Assembly (NCBI GenBank): GCA_903906315.1
Contig: CAIVJW010000076.1
Coordinates: forward strand, 1-46,286
Length of the DNA: 46,286 nt
From: an uncultured delta proteobacterium
Lineage (GTDB): Bacteria; Myxococcota_A; Polyangia; Polyangiales; Polyangiaceae
Reading direction: 5' to 3'
Shown: positions 38,017 through 46,286 of the stretch, in pieces
Position numbering within the stretch: position 1 is the first letter of the stretch
Layout of the letters: each line of letters opens with the position of its first letter
Translations under genes and position numbers: made by a program
The notes under the pieces: generated by a model
The model's database searches: none
What the model saw: the letters and a program-made list of their open reading frames with translations, nothing else
What the model was told of the DNA's origin: nothing

Positions 38017-39828
38017 ATGATCGAGGAGCGCGAAGGCACCGTCATTCGAGGCAAGTACCGGCTCGAGCGCCTGATCGCCCGAGGCGGGATGGGCGCCGTG
38101 TGGGCCGCGCGCGACGAGCAGCTGCGCCGCCCCGTGGCCGTCAAGCTGATGTCCCCGCAGTTCGTCGACGTGCCGCTCGCGCGGTCCCGGTTCGAGCGCG
38201 AGGCCGTGGCCGCGGCCCAGCTCCAGACACCGCACGTCGTGCAGGTCTACGATCACGGCGTCGACGCCGGGTCGCCGTTCATCGTGATGGAGCTGCTCCA
38301 CGGCGAGGACCTGTCCCAGCGGCTCAAGCACGTGCGGCGCTACTCGCTCGGCGAGGCGGCCGACCTGGCGACCCAGATGGCCCGGGGGCTCCGCAAGGCT
38401 CACGAGATCGGGATCGTGCACCGTGATCTGAAGCCGCCGAACGTCTACCTGGCAAAGGCGGATGATGGCGAGGTCGTGAAGATCCTGGACTTCGGCGTCG
38501 CCAAGGCGCTGGTCGACGGCGTCGACGGCGAGTCCACTACGACTGGCATGCTCGTGGGGTCGCCGCACTACATGAGCCCGGAGCAGGCCCGGGGGCTGCG
38601 CGACGTCGACCATCGCAGCGACCTCTGGTCGTTCGCCGTGATCCTCTATCGCGTCCTCAGCGGACACGCGCCCTTCCGCGGAGAGGCGACCGGCGACGTC
38701 ATCGTCCGCATCTGCGCCGACCCGCTCCCTCGCTTGAGCGAGTGCGCCCCCGACTTGCCCGCCGAGCTCGATGCCTTCTTCGATCGGGCGCTCTGCCGCG
38801 ATCCCGCCGGGCGGTTCCAGAGCGCGACCGACCTCGCGACGGCGTTCGCCGAGATCGCTTCGCGGCCGGGCGCGTCGGGACGCCGACAGAGCCTCCCGCC
38901 GCGGCGCCCGTCGAACACTCCGCCTCGCCCAGCGATCACGGCCCCGCCCCGCGTCGCGACCGCCGTGCCCCGCCCCGCCCCGCTGCCGATGCCGATGCCG
39001 CGCGTTGCGCCGACGGGCCATTCGTCACCGCCCGAGGCCGCGACGTTGGCGACCCCGCGGCCCACGCCGGTCGGGTCGGTGGTCACGGCCCGCGCGGCCG
39101 TCCCCGCCCCGGCGGCCGATGCTGCCGTCGAGTCGTCTTCCCCCCCGGCCGAGCCCGAGGCCGACGTCGCGCCGCCGTCTCGCCCCGCTCCGCCGGAGCT
39201 CGCGCAGGACACCGTCACGTTCGCGCTCCGTCCGATGCCGACCGCGGTCGACGCGCCGTCCGCGGACCATCCCGAACCGCCGAGCTCCCCGTCGTGGCCC
39301 ACGCCGGGGCCCGCGTCGACGACCGGGGCCACCGTCCTCGCGGCTTCGCCCCCGAGCGCGGAGCCGGTCTCCGATCCGTTCGCGGTCGACGGATCCGAGG
39401 CGCCTGCCGACGCGATCGACGAATTCGAGGAAACCGACGCGACCGACGCGACCGACGCGACCGACGAGCCGGTGGGGCCGCGGCCTCGGCGTCGCATCCC
39501 CGTGGTCGCGGTCGCCGTGGTCGCGATCGTGATCGGCGGCCTCGCCGCCGTGATGGCCCTCGGTCGCGGCCCCGAGGCGCGCAGCGGCGCCGGCCCTTCC
39601 GCCTCGCCCCCGACGTCGGCAGCCGCGCCCGCGCCGACCGCAGCCCCCGGTCCCGCGCCGACGGTGGCCAGCAGCGCGGCCGGCGCCCTGCCCTCGGCCT
39701 CGGTCCGCGCGGTCGCCCCCGAAGCGTCGGCCTCCGCGGCCCGCGCCTCGACGAGCTCCAAGCCCCGCGTCCCGCCCGCGGCGACGCCGCCTCGCGCCGC
39801 GCCCCGGCAGCCCGACTGGGGGTACTGA
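38017..39828 (+). CDS. Membrane Ser/Thr protein kinase
   Basis: The protein is 603 residues. The Hanks-type kinase domain covers about 13-280: glycine loop ARGGMGAVWAA, K43, HRD 135-137 (VHRDLKPPN), DFG 158-160, and GSPHYMSPEQARG in the activation segment. Catalytic residues look intact. A long Pro/Ala/Ser-rich juxtamembrane region follows, including a TDATDATDATDE tandem (39433-39468, a 9-bp unit). There is one membrane helix (about 494-514) and a Pro/Ala-rich exterior tail without a recognisable sensor domain. It probably phosphorylates cytoplasmic targets in response to an envelope cue. The upstream Cys-rich lipoprotein and TPR protein are possible partners. Confidence 0.94.
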   Translation: MIEEREGTVIRGKYRLERLIARGGMGAVWAARDEQLRRPVAVKLMSPQFVDVPLARSRFEREAVAAAQLQTPHVVQVYDHGVDAGSPFIVMELLHGEDLSQRLKHVRRYSLGEAADLATQMARGLRKAHEIGIVHRDLKPPNVYLAKADDGEVVKILDFGVAKALVDGVDGESTTTGMLVGSPHYMSPEQARGLRDVDHRSDLWSFAVILYRVLSGHAPFRGEATGDVIVRICADPLPRLSECAPDLPAELDAFFDRALCRDPAGRFQSATDLATAFAEIASRPGASGRRQSLPPRRPSNTPPRPAITAPPRVATAVPRPAPLPMPMPRVAPTGHSSPPEAATLATPRPTPVGSVVTARAAVPAPAADAAVESSSPPAEPEADVAPPSRPAPPELAQDTVTFALRPMPTAVDAPSADHPEPPSSPSWPTPGPASTTGATVLAASPPSAEPVSDPFAVDGSEAPADAIDEFEETDATDATDATDEPVGPRPRRRIPVVAVAVVAIVIGGLAAVMALGRGPEARSGAGPSASPPTSAAAPAPTAAPGPAPTVASSAAGALPSASVRAVAPEASASAARASTSSKPRVPPAATPPRAAPRQPDWGY

Positions 39829-39901
39829 CCCGATCGCGCCGCGCGGCCTGTCGCCCGCTTCACGGCTGGCGTTCCAAGGGCGCCCGCACTACGCCCCGCG
39901 G

Positions 39902-41299
<1,398 letters not shown>

Positions 41300-41300
41300 G

Positions 41301-42548
41301 TCAGTAGAGCACGCGGGTGCGGATGCTCGTCTCGAGGGCGCCAATCGCACGGCTGACCTCGGTCGAGACGTCGTGGTGCATGTCCACGATGAGATAGCCA
41401 ATCTGCGCGTCGGTCGCGAGCACCTGACTGTCGATGTTGGCGTTGAGGTCGGACACGATCCGGTTCACGTCGCGGAGCACGCCGGGCACGTTGCGGTGGA
41501 CGTTGAGGATGCGGTGGCCGTCCTTCTGCGGCGGCAGCTCGACCTCGGGGAAGTTCACCGCGCCGGTGGTCGCGCCGGTCGTCACGAACTTCGCGAGCTT
41601 GTAGCCGACCTCGCGGCCGATCGCCTCCTGCGCCTCCTCGGTGGACCCGCCGATGTGCGGGGTGAGCAGCACGTTGGGCAGGCCCGCGAGATCGGTGCGG
41701 AAGCCGTCGGAGTTGCCCTCGGGCTCCTCGGGGTAGACGTCGATCGCGGCGCCGCCGAGGTGCCCCTTGGCGAGCGCGGCGGCCAGCGCCGGGATGGTGA
41801 CGACGGAGCCGCGGGCCGCGTTGAGCAGGTAGCTCCCCGGCCGCATCGCCGCGAGCTCCTCGGCGCCGACGAGGTCGCGCGTCTCGGGCGTCGCGGGCAC
41901 GTGCAGCGAGACGAAGTGCGCCGTCTCGAGCAGCTCGCGCAGCGTCGAGAGCGCGCGGTTGTTGCCCATCGGGAGCTTGGGGACGATGTCGTGGAAGACG
42001 ACGCGCATGCCCATCGCCTCGGCCAGGACGCCGAGCTGCTGGCCGATGTGCCCGTAGCCGACGATGCCGAGCGTCTTGCCGCGCACCTCGAAGCAGCCCC
42101 CGGACACCTTGCGCCACGCCCCCGCGTGCACCTCGCGCGAGCGGTCGCCGAGCTGCCGGGCGAGCACGACCATCTCGCCGATGATGAGCTCGGCCACCGA
42201 TCGGGTGTTGCTGAACGGCGCGTTGAACACCGGGATACCGAGGCGGTTGGCGGCGACGAGGTCGACCTGGTTCGTCCCGATGCAGAAGCAGCCGACCGCG
42301 AGGAGATCCTTCGCGGCGGCGAGCACGCGCTCGGTGACCTGCGTCTTGCTGCGGATGCCGAGCAGGTGCACGCCTTCGAGCGCGCGGACGAGCTCGTCGT
42401 CCTTGAGCGCGCCGCTCTTGCGCTCGATGCGGACGGCTCGGTCCGCGAAGATGTCGTCGGCGCTCGAGTGCACGGCCTCGAGCAGGAGCACGTTGAAGGG
42501 CACCCCGGAGGGCTGGGACGGCATGCGCGCGTGGGTCGGGGTCGTCAT
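41301..42548 (-). CDS. serA: D-3-phosphoglycerate dehydrogenase
   Basis: The protein is 415 residues from ATG 42548, chosen because AAGGTGG lies five bases before it (GTG 42557 is the longer option). It is the first enzyme of serine synthesis and uses NAD. The nucleotide site is GIVGYGHIGQQLG, with catalytic Arg (NAARGSVV), Glu (YPEEP) and His (LTPHIGGSTEEAQ). The C-terminal ACT domain (about 335-415; NVPGVLRDVNRIVSDLNANI) gives serine feedback. The architecture and length match the E. coli type without the ASB domain. That type can reduce 2-oxoglutarate to D-2-hydroxyglutarate, linking it to the adjacent dehydrogenase. Confidence 0.96.
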   Translation of the reverse strand: MTTPTHARMPSQPSGVPFNVLLLEAVHSSADDIFADRAVRIERKSGALKDDELVRALEGVHLLGIRSKTQVTERVLAAAKDLLAVGCFCIGTNQVDLVAANRLGIPVFNAPFSNTRSVAELIIGEMVVLARQLGDRSREVHAGAWRKVSGGCFEVRGKTLGIVGYGHIGQQLGVLAEAMGMRVVFHDIVPKLPMGNNRALSTLRELLETAHFVSLHVPATPETRDLVGAEELAAMRPGSYLLNAARGSVVTIPALAAALAKGHLGGAAIDVYPEEPEGNSDGFRTDLAGLPNVLLTPHIGGSTEEAQEAIGREVGYKLAKFVTTGATTGAVNFPEVELPPQKDGHRILNVHRNVPGVLRDVNRIVSDLNANIDSQVLATDAQIGYLIVDMHHDVSTEVSRAIGALETSIRTRVLY

Positions 42549-42656
42549 CGAGCCCACCTTCTAGCCCGCGCGGGCGCTCGGCTCCACTTCGGAGCCGCGG
42601 AGGGCGTCGATTCGGCCTTGGTGCGGGGCTCGCTCCGCGGCGTACGATGCCGCCCC

Positions 42657-44480
42657 GTGGGTCCCGCCGAACGATCCGCTCCCGCCGACCCGGCCGGCGA
42701 GGCCCGGCGCGACACGATCGTGGACCTCGAGGTCGCGGCGGATGCGCACCTCGATCCGCGGGCCACCCGCGACGCGACGCTCGACGCCTGCGCGGACACG
42801 AACCTCGCTCGCTTCGGCGCGCTCGGCTGGCTCGCCATCTTCACGCACGCCGCCACGGCGCTCGCCTTCCTCTTCGTGCGCGCGGACGGAGGCGGAGCAC
42901 CGCACGACGTCCTGAAGCGATGGCGCCAGGAGATCGTCCTCGCGCACGTCGGCATGGGCCTCGCTGTCGCCGCCCTCGTGCTGGCGACGAACCTCGGGCG
43001 GCGGTGGTTCGCGCGCGGGCGACGCGGCCTGTGGCTCGGCGCCGCGGTGGTCGCCGGCTACGTGGGCTTCGGCGCGGCGCTCACCGTCATCGACCAGAAG
43101 GTGACCCCCGCCGTCACGCCGTTCATCGTCCTCGCGCTCGCGACGGCGTTCATCTTCCGCGTGCCGCCCGCCGTCACGCTGCCCACGTACGCGGTCGCCA
43201 GCGCCGGGCTCCTCGTCGCGCTCGGCCTCACCGGGTCGTCGGCCGCGGTCCGGCTCTCCGAGGTCATCAACGCCGTCGCGATGGGCACCCTCGCGGCCGG
43301 CCTGCAGGTGCTGCTCTACCGCGGGCTCCGCGGCGAGGTCGTCCACCAGCACGCGCTGGCCGCGCAGCGGGATCGCCTGGAGCGCGCGTACGCCCAGGTG
43401 AAGGAGCTCGCGCGTCAGGCCGACGTCGCGAGCCGGGCCAAGAGCGAGTTCCTCGCGAACGTCAGCCACGAGTTTCGCACGCCGATGAACTCGATCATGG
43501 GGCTCTGTGACCTGCTCGCCGCGGAGGTGACGGGCGGGCGCAAGAAGGCGTGGGTGTCGTCGATGAAGGGGTCGGCGGTCGCGCTGCTGGGCGTGCTCGA
43601 GGACGTGCTCGACCTGTCGCGCGTCGAGGCGGGCCGCCTGCGCATCGAGCCGGTCGCGTGCGACCTCGCGCAGCTCGCGCGCGACGTCGCGGTCTCGTTC
43701 GAGCCCCGGATCGCAGCGAAATCGCTGCGTTTTGAGCTGGATCTGGACCCTGCCTTGCCCGAGCGCCTGCGGCTCGACGACGTGCGCGTGCGGCAGATCC
43801 TCGTGAACCTCGTCGGCAATGCGGTGAAGTTCACGGTGCGCGGAACGGTCACCTTGCGCGTGCGCGCCGCGCGCGCCGAGGGCGGGCGGTGGGACGTCGC
43901 GATCGAGGTGGCCGACACGGGGATCGGCGTCCCCGCCGAGGACCACGACCGCATCTTCGAGGCCTTCACGCAGCAGAGCGGCCAGACCAACCGGGCGTTC
44001 GGAGGCGCGGGCCTCGGCCTCAGCATCACGCGCCGCCTGGTCGAGCTGATGGGCGGGTCGATCCGGATCGACAGCGAGCCCGGGCACGGCGCGCGCTTCA
44101 CGGTCACGCTGCCCTCGCAGGACGACGCCGGCCTGCCCGTGATCACGCGCGACGAGGAGGATGCGGCTCGAAACAGCGTCCCTGCGTCGTCCGCAGCCCC
44201 CCTCGCCCTGGCCGAGCCCGTCCGCGCGGGCCTCGCCGCCGAGCTCGCGCCGCTGCGCCACGAGGTCGCCCGGACCGGCAGCATCGACCTCGTGGAGGAG
44301 CTCGCCCGCAGGCTCCGCGACCGCGCCGCCGATCTCGGATCCGACGAGCTGCGCGAGCTGGGCGATCGGCTCGGCGAGGCCGCGGCCGCGTTCGATGTGG
44401 GCGCGATGGACCGGAACCTCGTATCGTTCGATCGGTTGCTCGGAACGGAGGGGGCGCCCCCTCCCGGAGGTCTCTCGTGA
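42657..44480 (+). CDS. Membrane sensor histidine kinase
   Basis: The protein is 607 residues from GTG 42657 (GTG 42621 is in frame too). The N-terminus is polar. About five or six membrane helices (roughly 55-220) form a compact integral sensor domain without a periplasmic ligand fold. A coiled coil follows, then HisKA with SEFLANVSHEFRTPMNSIMG, and HATPase with N-box LVGNAVKFT, ADTGIGVPAED and GGAGLGLSITRR, all intact. The C-terminal 100 residues are a helical bundle after a Ser/Ala linker. The stop overlaps the response regulator start, so they form a two-component pair. It is divergent from serA with about 108 bp between. Confidence 0.93.
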   Translation: MGPAERSAPADPAGEARRDTIVDLEVAADAHLDPRATRDATLDACADTNLARFGALGWLAIFTHAATALAFLFVRADGGGAPHDVLKRWRQEIVLAHVGMGLAVAALVLATNLGRRWFARGRRGLWLGAAVVAGYVGFGAALTVIDQKVTPAVTPFIVLALATAFIFRVPPAVTLPTYAVASAGLLVALGLTGSSAAVRLSEVINAVAMGTLAAGLQVLLYRGLRGEVVHQHALAAQRDRLERAYAQVKELARQADVASRAKSEFLANVSHEFRTPMNSIMGLCDLLAAEVTGGRKKAWVSSMKGSAVALLGVLEDVLDLSRVEAGRLRIEPVACDLAQLARDVAVSFEPRIAAKSLRFELDLDPALPERLRLDDVRVRQILVNLVGNAVKFTVRGTVTLRVRAARAEGGRWDVAIEVADTGIGVPAEDHDRIFEAFTQQSGQTNRAFGGAGLGLSITRRLVELMGGSIRIDSEPGHGARFTVTLPSQDDAGLPVITRDEEDAARNSVPASSAAPLALAEPVRAGLAAELAPLRHEVARTGSIDLVEELARRLRDRAADLGSDELRELGDRLGEAAAAFDVGAMDRNLVSFDRLLGTEGAPPPGGLS

Positions 44481-45037
44481 GCGAAGCCCACCCGGGGAGC
44501 GCCCAGCCGCTGGCGCTGGTCGTCGACGACGAGCCGAAGAACCTGCAGGTCGTCGGCGCGCTGCTCCGCAGCAAGGGCTTCCGCGTCGCCGTCGCGACCT
44601 CCGGGGCGCGCGCCCTCGAGCTCGCGGGCCAGGCCCTGCCCGACGTCATCCTGCTCGACGTCATGATGCCCGCGATGGACGGGTTCGAGACGTGCCGCAG
44701 GCTCAAGGCCGCCCCACGGACGTCGGGGATCCCGGTCCTCTTCCTGACCGCGCGCGCCGGCAGCGAGGACGCCGTCGAGGGCTTCCGCGTCGGCGGCGCC
44801 GACTACATCCGCAAGCCGTTCCAGGCCGAGGAGCTCGTGGCGCGTGTGCAGACCCACGCGCAGCTGCACCGGCTGCGGGGCCTGCTCACGATCTGCTCGG
44901 GGTGCCAGCGCATCCGCAACGAAGAGTCGATCTGGGAGCAGCTCGAGGTGTACGTCGAGAGGCGGGCACAGGTCAGCTTCAGCCACGGCCTGTGCCAGGA
45001 CTGCCTCGACCGGCTCTACCCCGAGGAGGGTGCGTGA
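44477..45037 (+). CDS. Response regulator with C-terminal Cys/His module
   Basis: The protein is 186 residues from GTG 44477, coupled to the kinase by a GTGA overlap. The receiver (about 12-128) has acceptor D61 (VILLDVMMPAMDG) and K113. Instead of a DNA-binding domain it ends in a 50-residue module with C140-x2-C143 (ICSGCQRIRNEES), an aromatic helix (WEQLEVYVERR) and SH170-x2-C173-x2-C176 (FSHGLCQDC). This pattern is seen at the ends of other signalling proteins. It looks like a metal-binding or redox site, but its function is not known. The output is therefore probably protein interaction. Confidence 0.9.
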   Translation: MSEAHPGSAQPLALVVDDEPKNLQVVGALLRSKGFRVAVATSGARALELAGQALPDVILLDVMMPAMDGFETCRRLKAAPRTSGIPVLFLTARAGSEDAVEGFRVGGADYIRKPFQAEELVARVQTHAQLHRLRGLLTICSGCQRIRNEESIWEQLEVYVERRAQVSFSHGLCQDCLDRLYPEEGA

Positions 45038-45213
45038 CGCGCGCGCGGAGCGGCCGGCCGGTGCGGCGCCGCGCGCCCCTCGTGACCACGCGCCCCCCGC
45101 CGGTACGCGCGGCCTTGAACCCCTTGGCCCTCCGGCCCTATGGGCATTCGCATGCCGATCGATCCGGGGCGCCGCGCCGCTGACCCGATCCCCTCGATCG
45201 CGGAGGCGCGCCG

Positions 45214-46286
45214 ATGAAGCCCGCGCTGCGCAACGCCCTCGGCACGGTCGCGGGCCTCGCCGTCGTCGCCGGCCTCGTGATCGGCGGCGCCCGGTGGGCG
45301 CGGTCGCAGCGCGCGCCGGATCTGCGCTTCGAGACCGCCGTCGTCGCGCGCGGTGACGTCGTCGCGAAGGTGACGGCCACCGGCACGCTGTCCGCGCTCG
45401 TCACCGTGCAGGTCGGCACGCAGGTCTCGGGGCGCATCTCGCAGCTCTTCGTCGACTACAACTCGACCGTGAAGAAGGGGCAGGTCCTCGCGAAGCTCGA
45501 CCCGCAGATGCTCCTGGCGAACGTGGCTCAGGCGAGCGCGAACTACCTCGCGGCCAAGGGCAACCTCACGAAGGCCCGCGTGCAGGCGACCGAGGCCGAG
45601 CGCCAGCACGCCCGCACCAAGGCCCTCACGGAGCGCAAGCTCGTCGCCCAGGCCGACCTCGACACAGCGCAGGCGACCATGGACGTCGCGAAGGCGTCGA
45701 TCGAGGCCGCCATCGGGTCGCTCGAGCAGTCGCGCGCGTCGCTCAACCAGGCGCAGATCAACCTCGCGTACACCACGATCGTCTCGCCCATCGACGGCAT
45801 CGTGATCTCGCGGAGCGTCGACGTCGGCCAGACGGTCGCCGCCTCGCTGTCGGCGCCGACGCTCTTCCTCATCGCTCAGGACCTCACCAAGATGCAGGTC
45901 GACACGAGCGTCGCCGAGGCCGACGTGGGCAAGATGAAGGCGGGGATGAGCGCCACGTTCACCGTCGACGCGTACCCGACCGAGCGCTTCAAGGGCGTGA
46001 TCCGGCAGATCCGCAACGCGCCGCAGACCGTGCAGAACGTGGTCACGTACGACGCGGTGATCGACGTCGAGAACCCGGATCAGAAGCTGAAGCCGGGGAT
46101 GACCGCGAACGCGACGGTGGTGTACGCGGAGCGCGACGGCGCGGTCGTCGTCCCGAACGCGGCGCTGCGCTTCAAGCCGCCGGTCGAGCTGACCGACAAG
46201 CTCGACGCGGGCGCGGGCGCCTCCGGCAGCGCGGGGCCGGTCGGCGCGGACGCGGGGCAGGACGTCGCGGCCGGGGCGACCGCCGC
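45214..46286 (+). CDS. macA: MacA-type periplasmic efflux adaptor (cut by window end)
   Basis: At least 357 residues are present, running off the window. One N-terminal membrane helix (LGTVAGLAVVAGLVIGGARWA) anchors it. The lipoyl-like domain is split (VQVGTQVSGRISQLFVDYNSTVKKGQVLAKLDP, then VSPIDGIVISRSVDVGQTV) around a long Ala/Gln-rich helical hairpin (about 90-165). A beta-barrel follows (MKAGMSATFTVDAYP, and KLKPGMTANATVVY). These features are those of MacA adaptors, which link a MacB ABC transporter to an outer membrane channel. macB is expected just beyond the window. A Gly/Ala-rich insert begins near residue 330. Confidence 0.9.
   Translation, partial: MKPALRNALGTVAGLAVVAGLVIGGARWARSQRAPDLRFETAVVARGDVVAKVTATGTLSALVTVQVGTQVSGRISQLFVDYNSTVKKGQVLAKLDPQMLLANVAQASANYLAAKGNLTKARVQATEAERQHARTKALTERKLVAQADLDTAQATMDVAKASIEAAIGSLEQSRASLNQAQINLAYTTIVSPIDGIVISRSVDVGQTVAASLSAPTLFLIAQDLTKMQVDTSVAEADVGKMKAGMSATFTVDAYPTERFKGVIRQIRNAPQTVQNVVTYDAVIDVENPDQKLKPGMTANATVVYAERDGAVVVPNAALRFKPPVELTDKLDAGAGASGSAGPVGADAGQDVAAGATA

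Noticed and set aside
39433-39468. A 9-bp tandem (ACCGACGCG) as a possible CRISPR-like or regulatory array
   Set aside because: It lies inside the Ser/Thr kinase coding frame and simply encodes a TDA repeat in a low-complexity linker.

Overview
The window is about 46 kb of very GC-rich DNA in which coding regions are dense, third codon positions are almost all G or C, and many neighbouring genes overlap by four bases (ATGA or GTGA). Together with a large chemosensory operon, hybrid histidine kinases, a eukaryotic-type Ser/Thr kinase, a cysteine-rich surface lipoprotein and DGR-type reverse transcriptase debris, this points to a myxobacterium (Myxococcota), probably of the Polyangia/Sorangiineae side. 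This is inferred from gene style; there is no rRNA or marker gene in the window.

Layout. 1-681 is non-coding and holds tandem and structured repeats. 682-5667 is a divergent five-gene island: a 2OG/Fe(II)-oxygenase-like protein, a membrane-anchored unknown and a small unknown on the minus strand, facing a DUF350 membrane protein and a glutathionylspermidine-synthase-like ATP-grasp ligase on the plus strand. 5798-11379 has two large signalling proteins, a receiver-kinase with a decayed ATP domain and a PAS-rich hybrid kinase. 11399-22310 (minus) is a complete chemosensory operon: soluble receptor with two signalling tips, triple CheW, CheB, HEAT protein, CheR, CheY, STAS and CheA. 22902-23621 encodes a J-domain protein. 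23849-28073 (minus) is a translationally coupled lipoprotein / HEAT / O-antigen-ligase-TPR operon.

28172-28299 is a reverse-transcriptase relic with an inverted repeat. 28318-33557 (minus) is an operon of a Rieske oxygenase, a second copy of the 2OG-oxygenase-like family and a membrane spermidine-synthase-like fusion. 33699-33850 holds the second copy of the structured repeat found at 304-371, then a hairpin. 33863-35485 is an ABC-F ATPase. 35623-39828 is a TPR/carrier-type protein, a Cys-rich lipoprotein and a Ser/Thr kinase. 39902-42548 is a convergent D-2-hydroxyglutarate dehydrogenase / SerA pair. 42657-45037 is a coupled histidine kinase and response regulator, and the window ends inside a MacA-type efflux adaptor.

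Most notable: two paralogues of a little-known protein family that show every residue expected of a 2-oxoglutarate oxygenase (HxD...H...RxS with isopenicillin-N-synthase-like spacing). Each sits with a different partner set, one with an ATP-grasp/DUF350 pair and one with a Rieske oxygenase plus a spermidine-synthase-like protein. Both settings have a polyamine flavour, and they are the best candidates here for an undescribed biochemical system.
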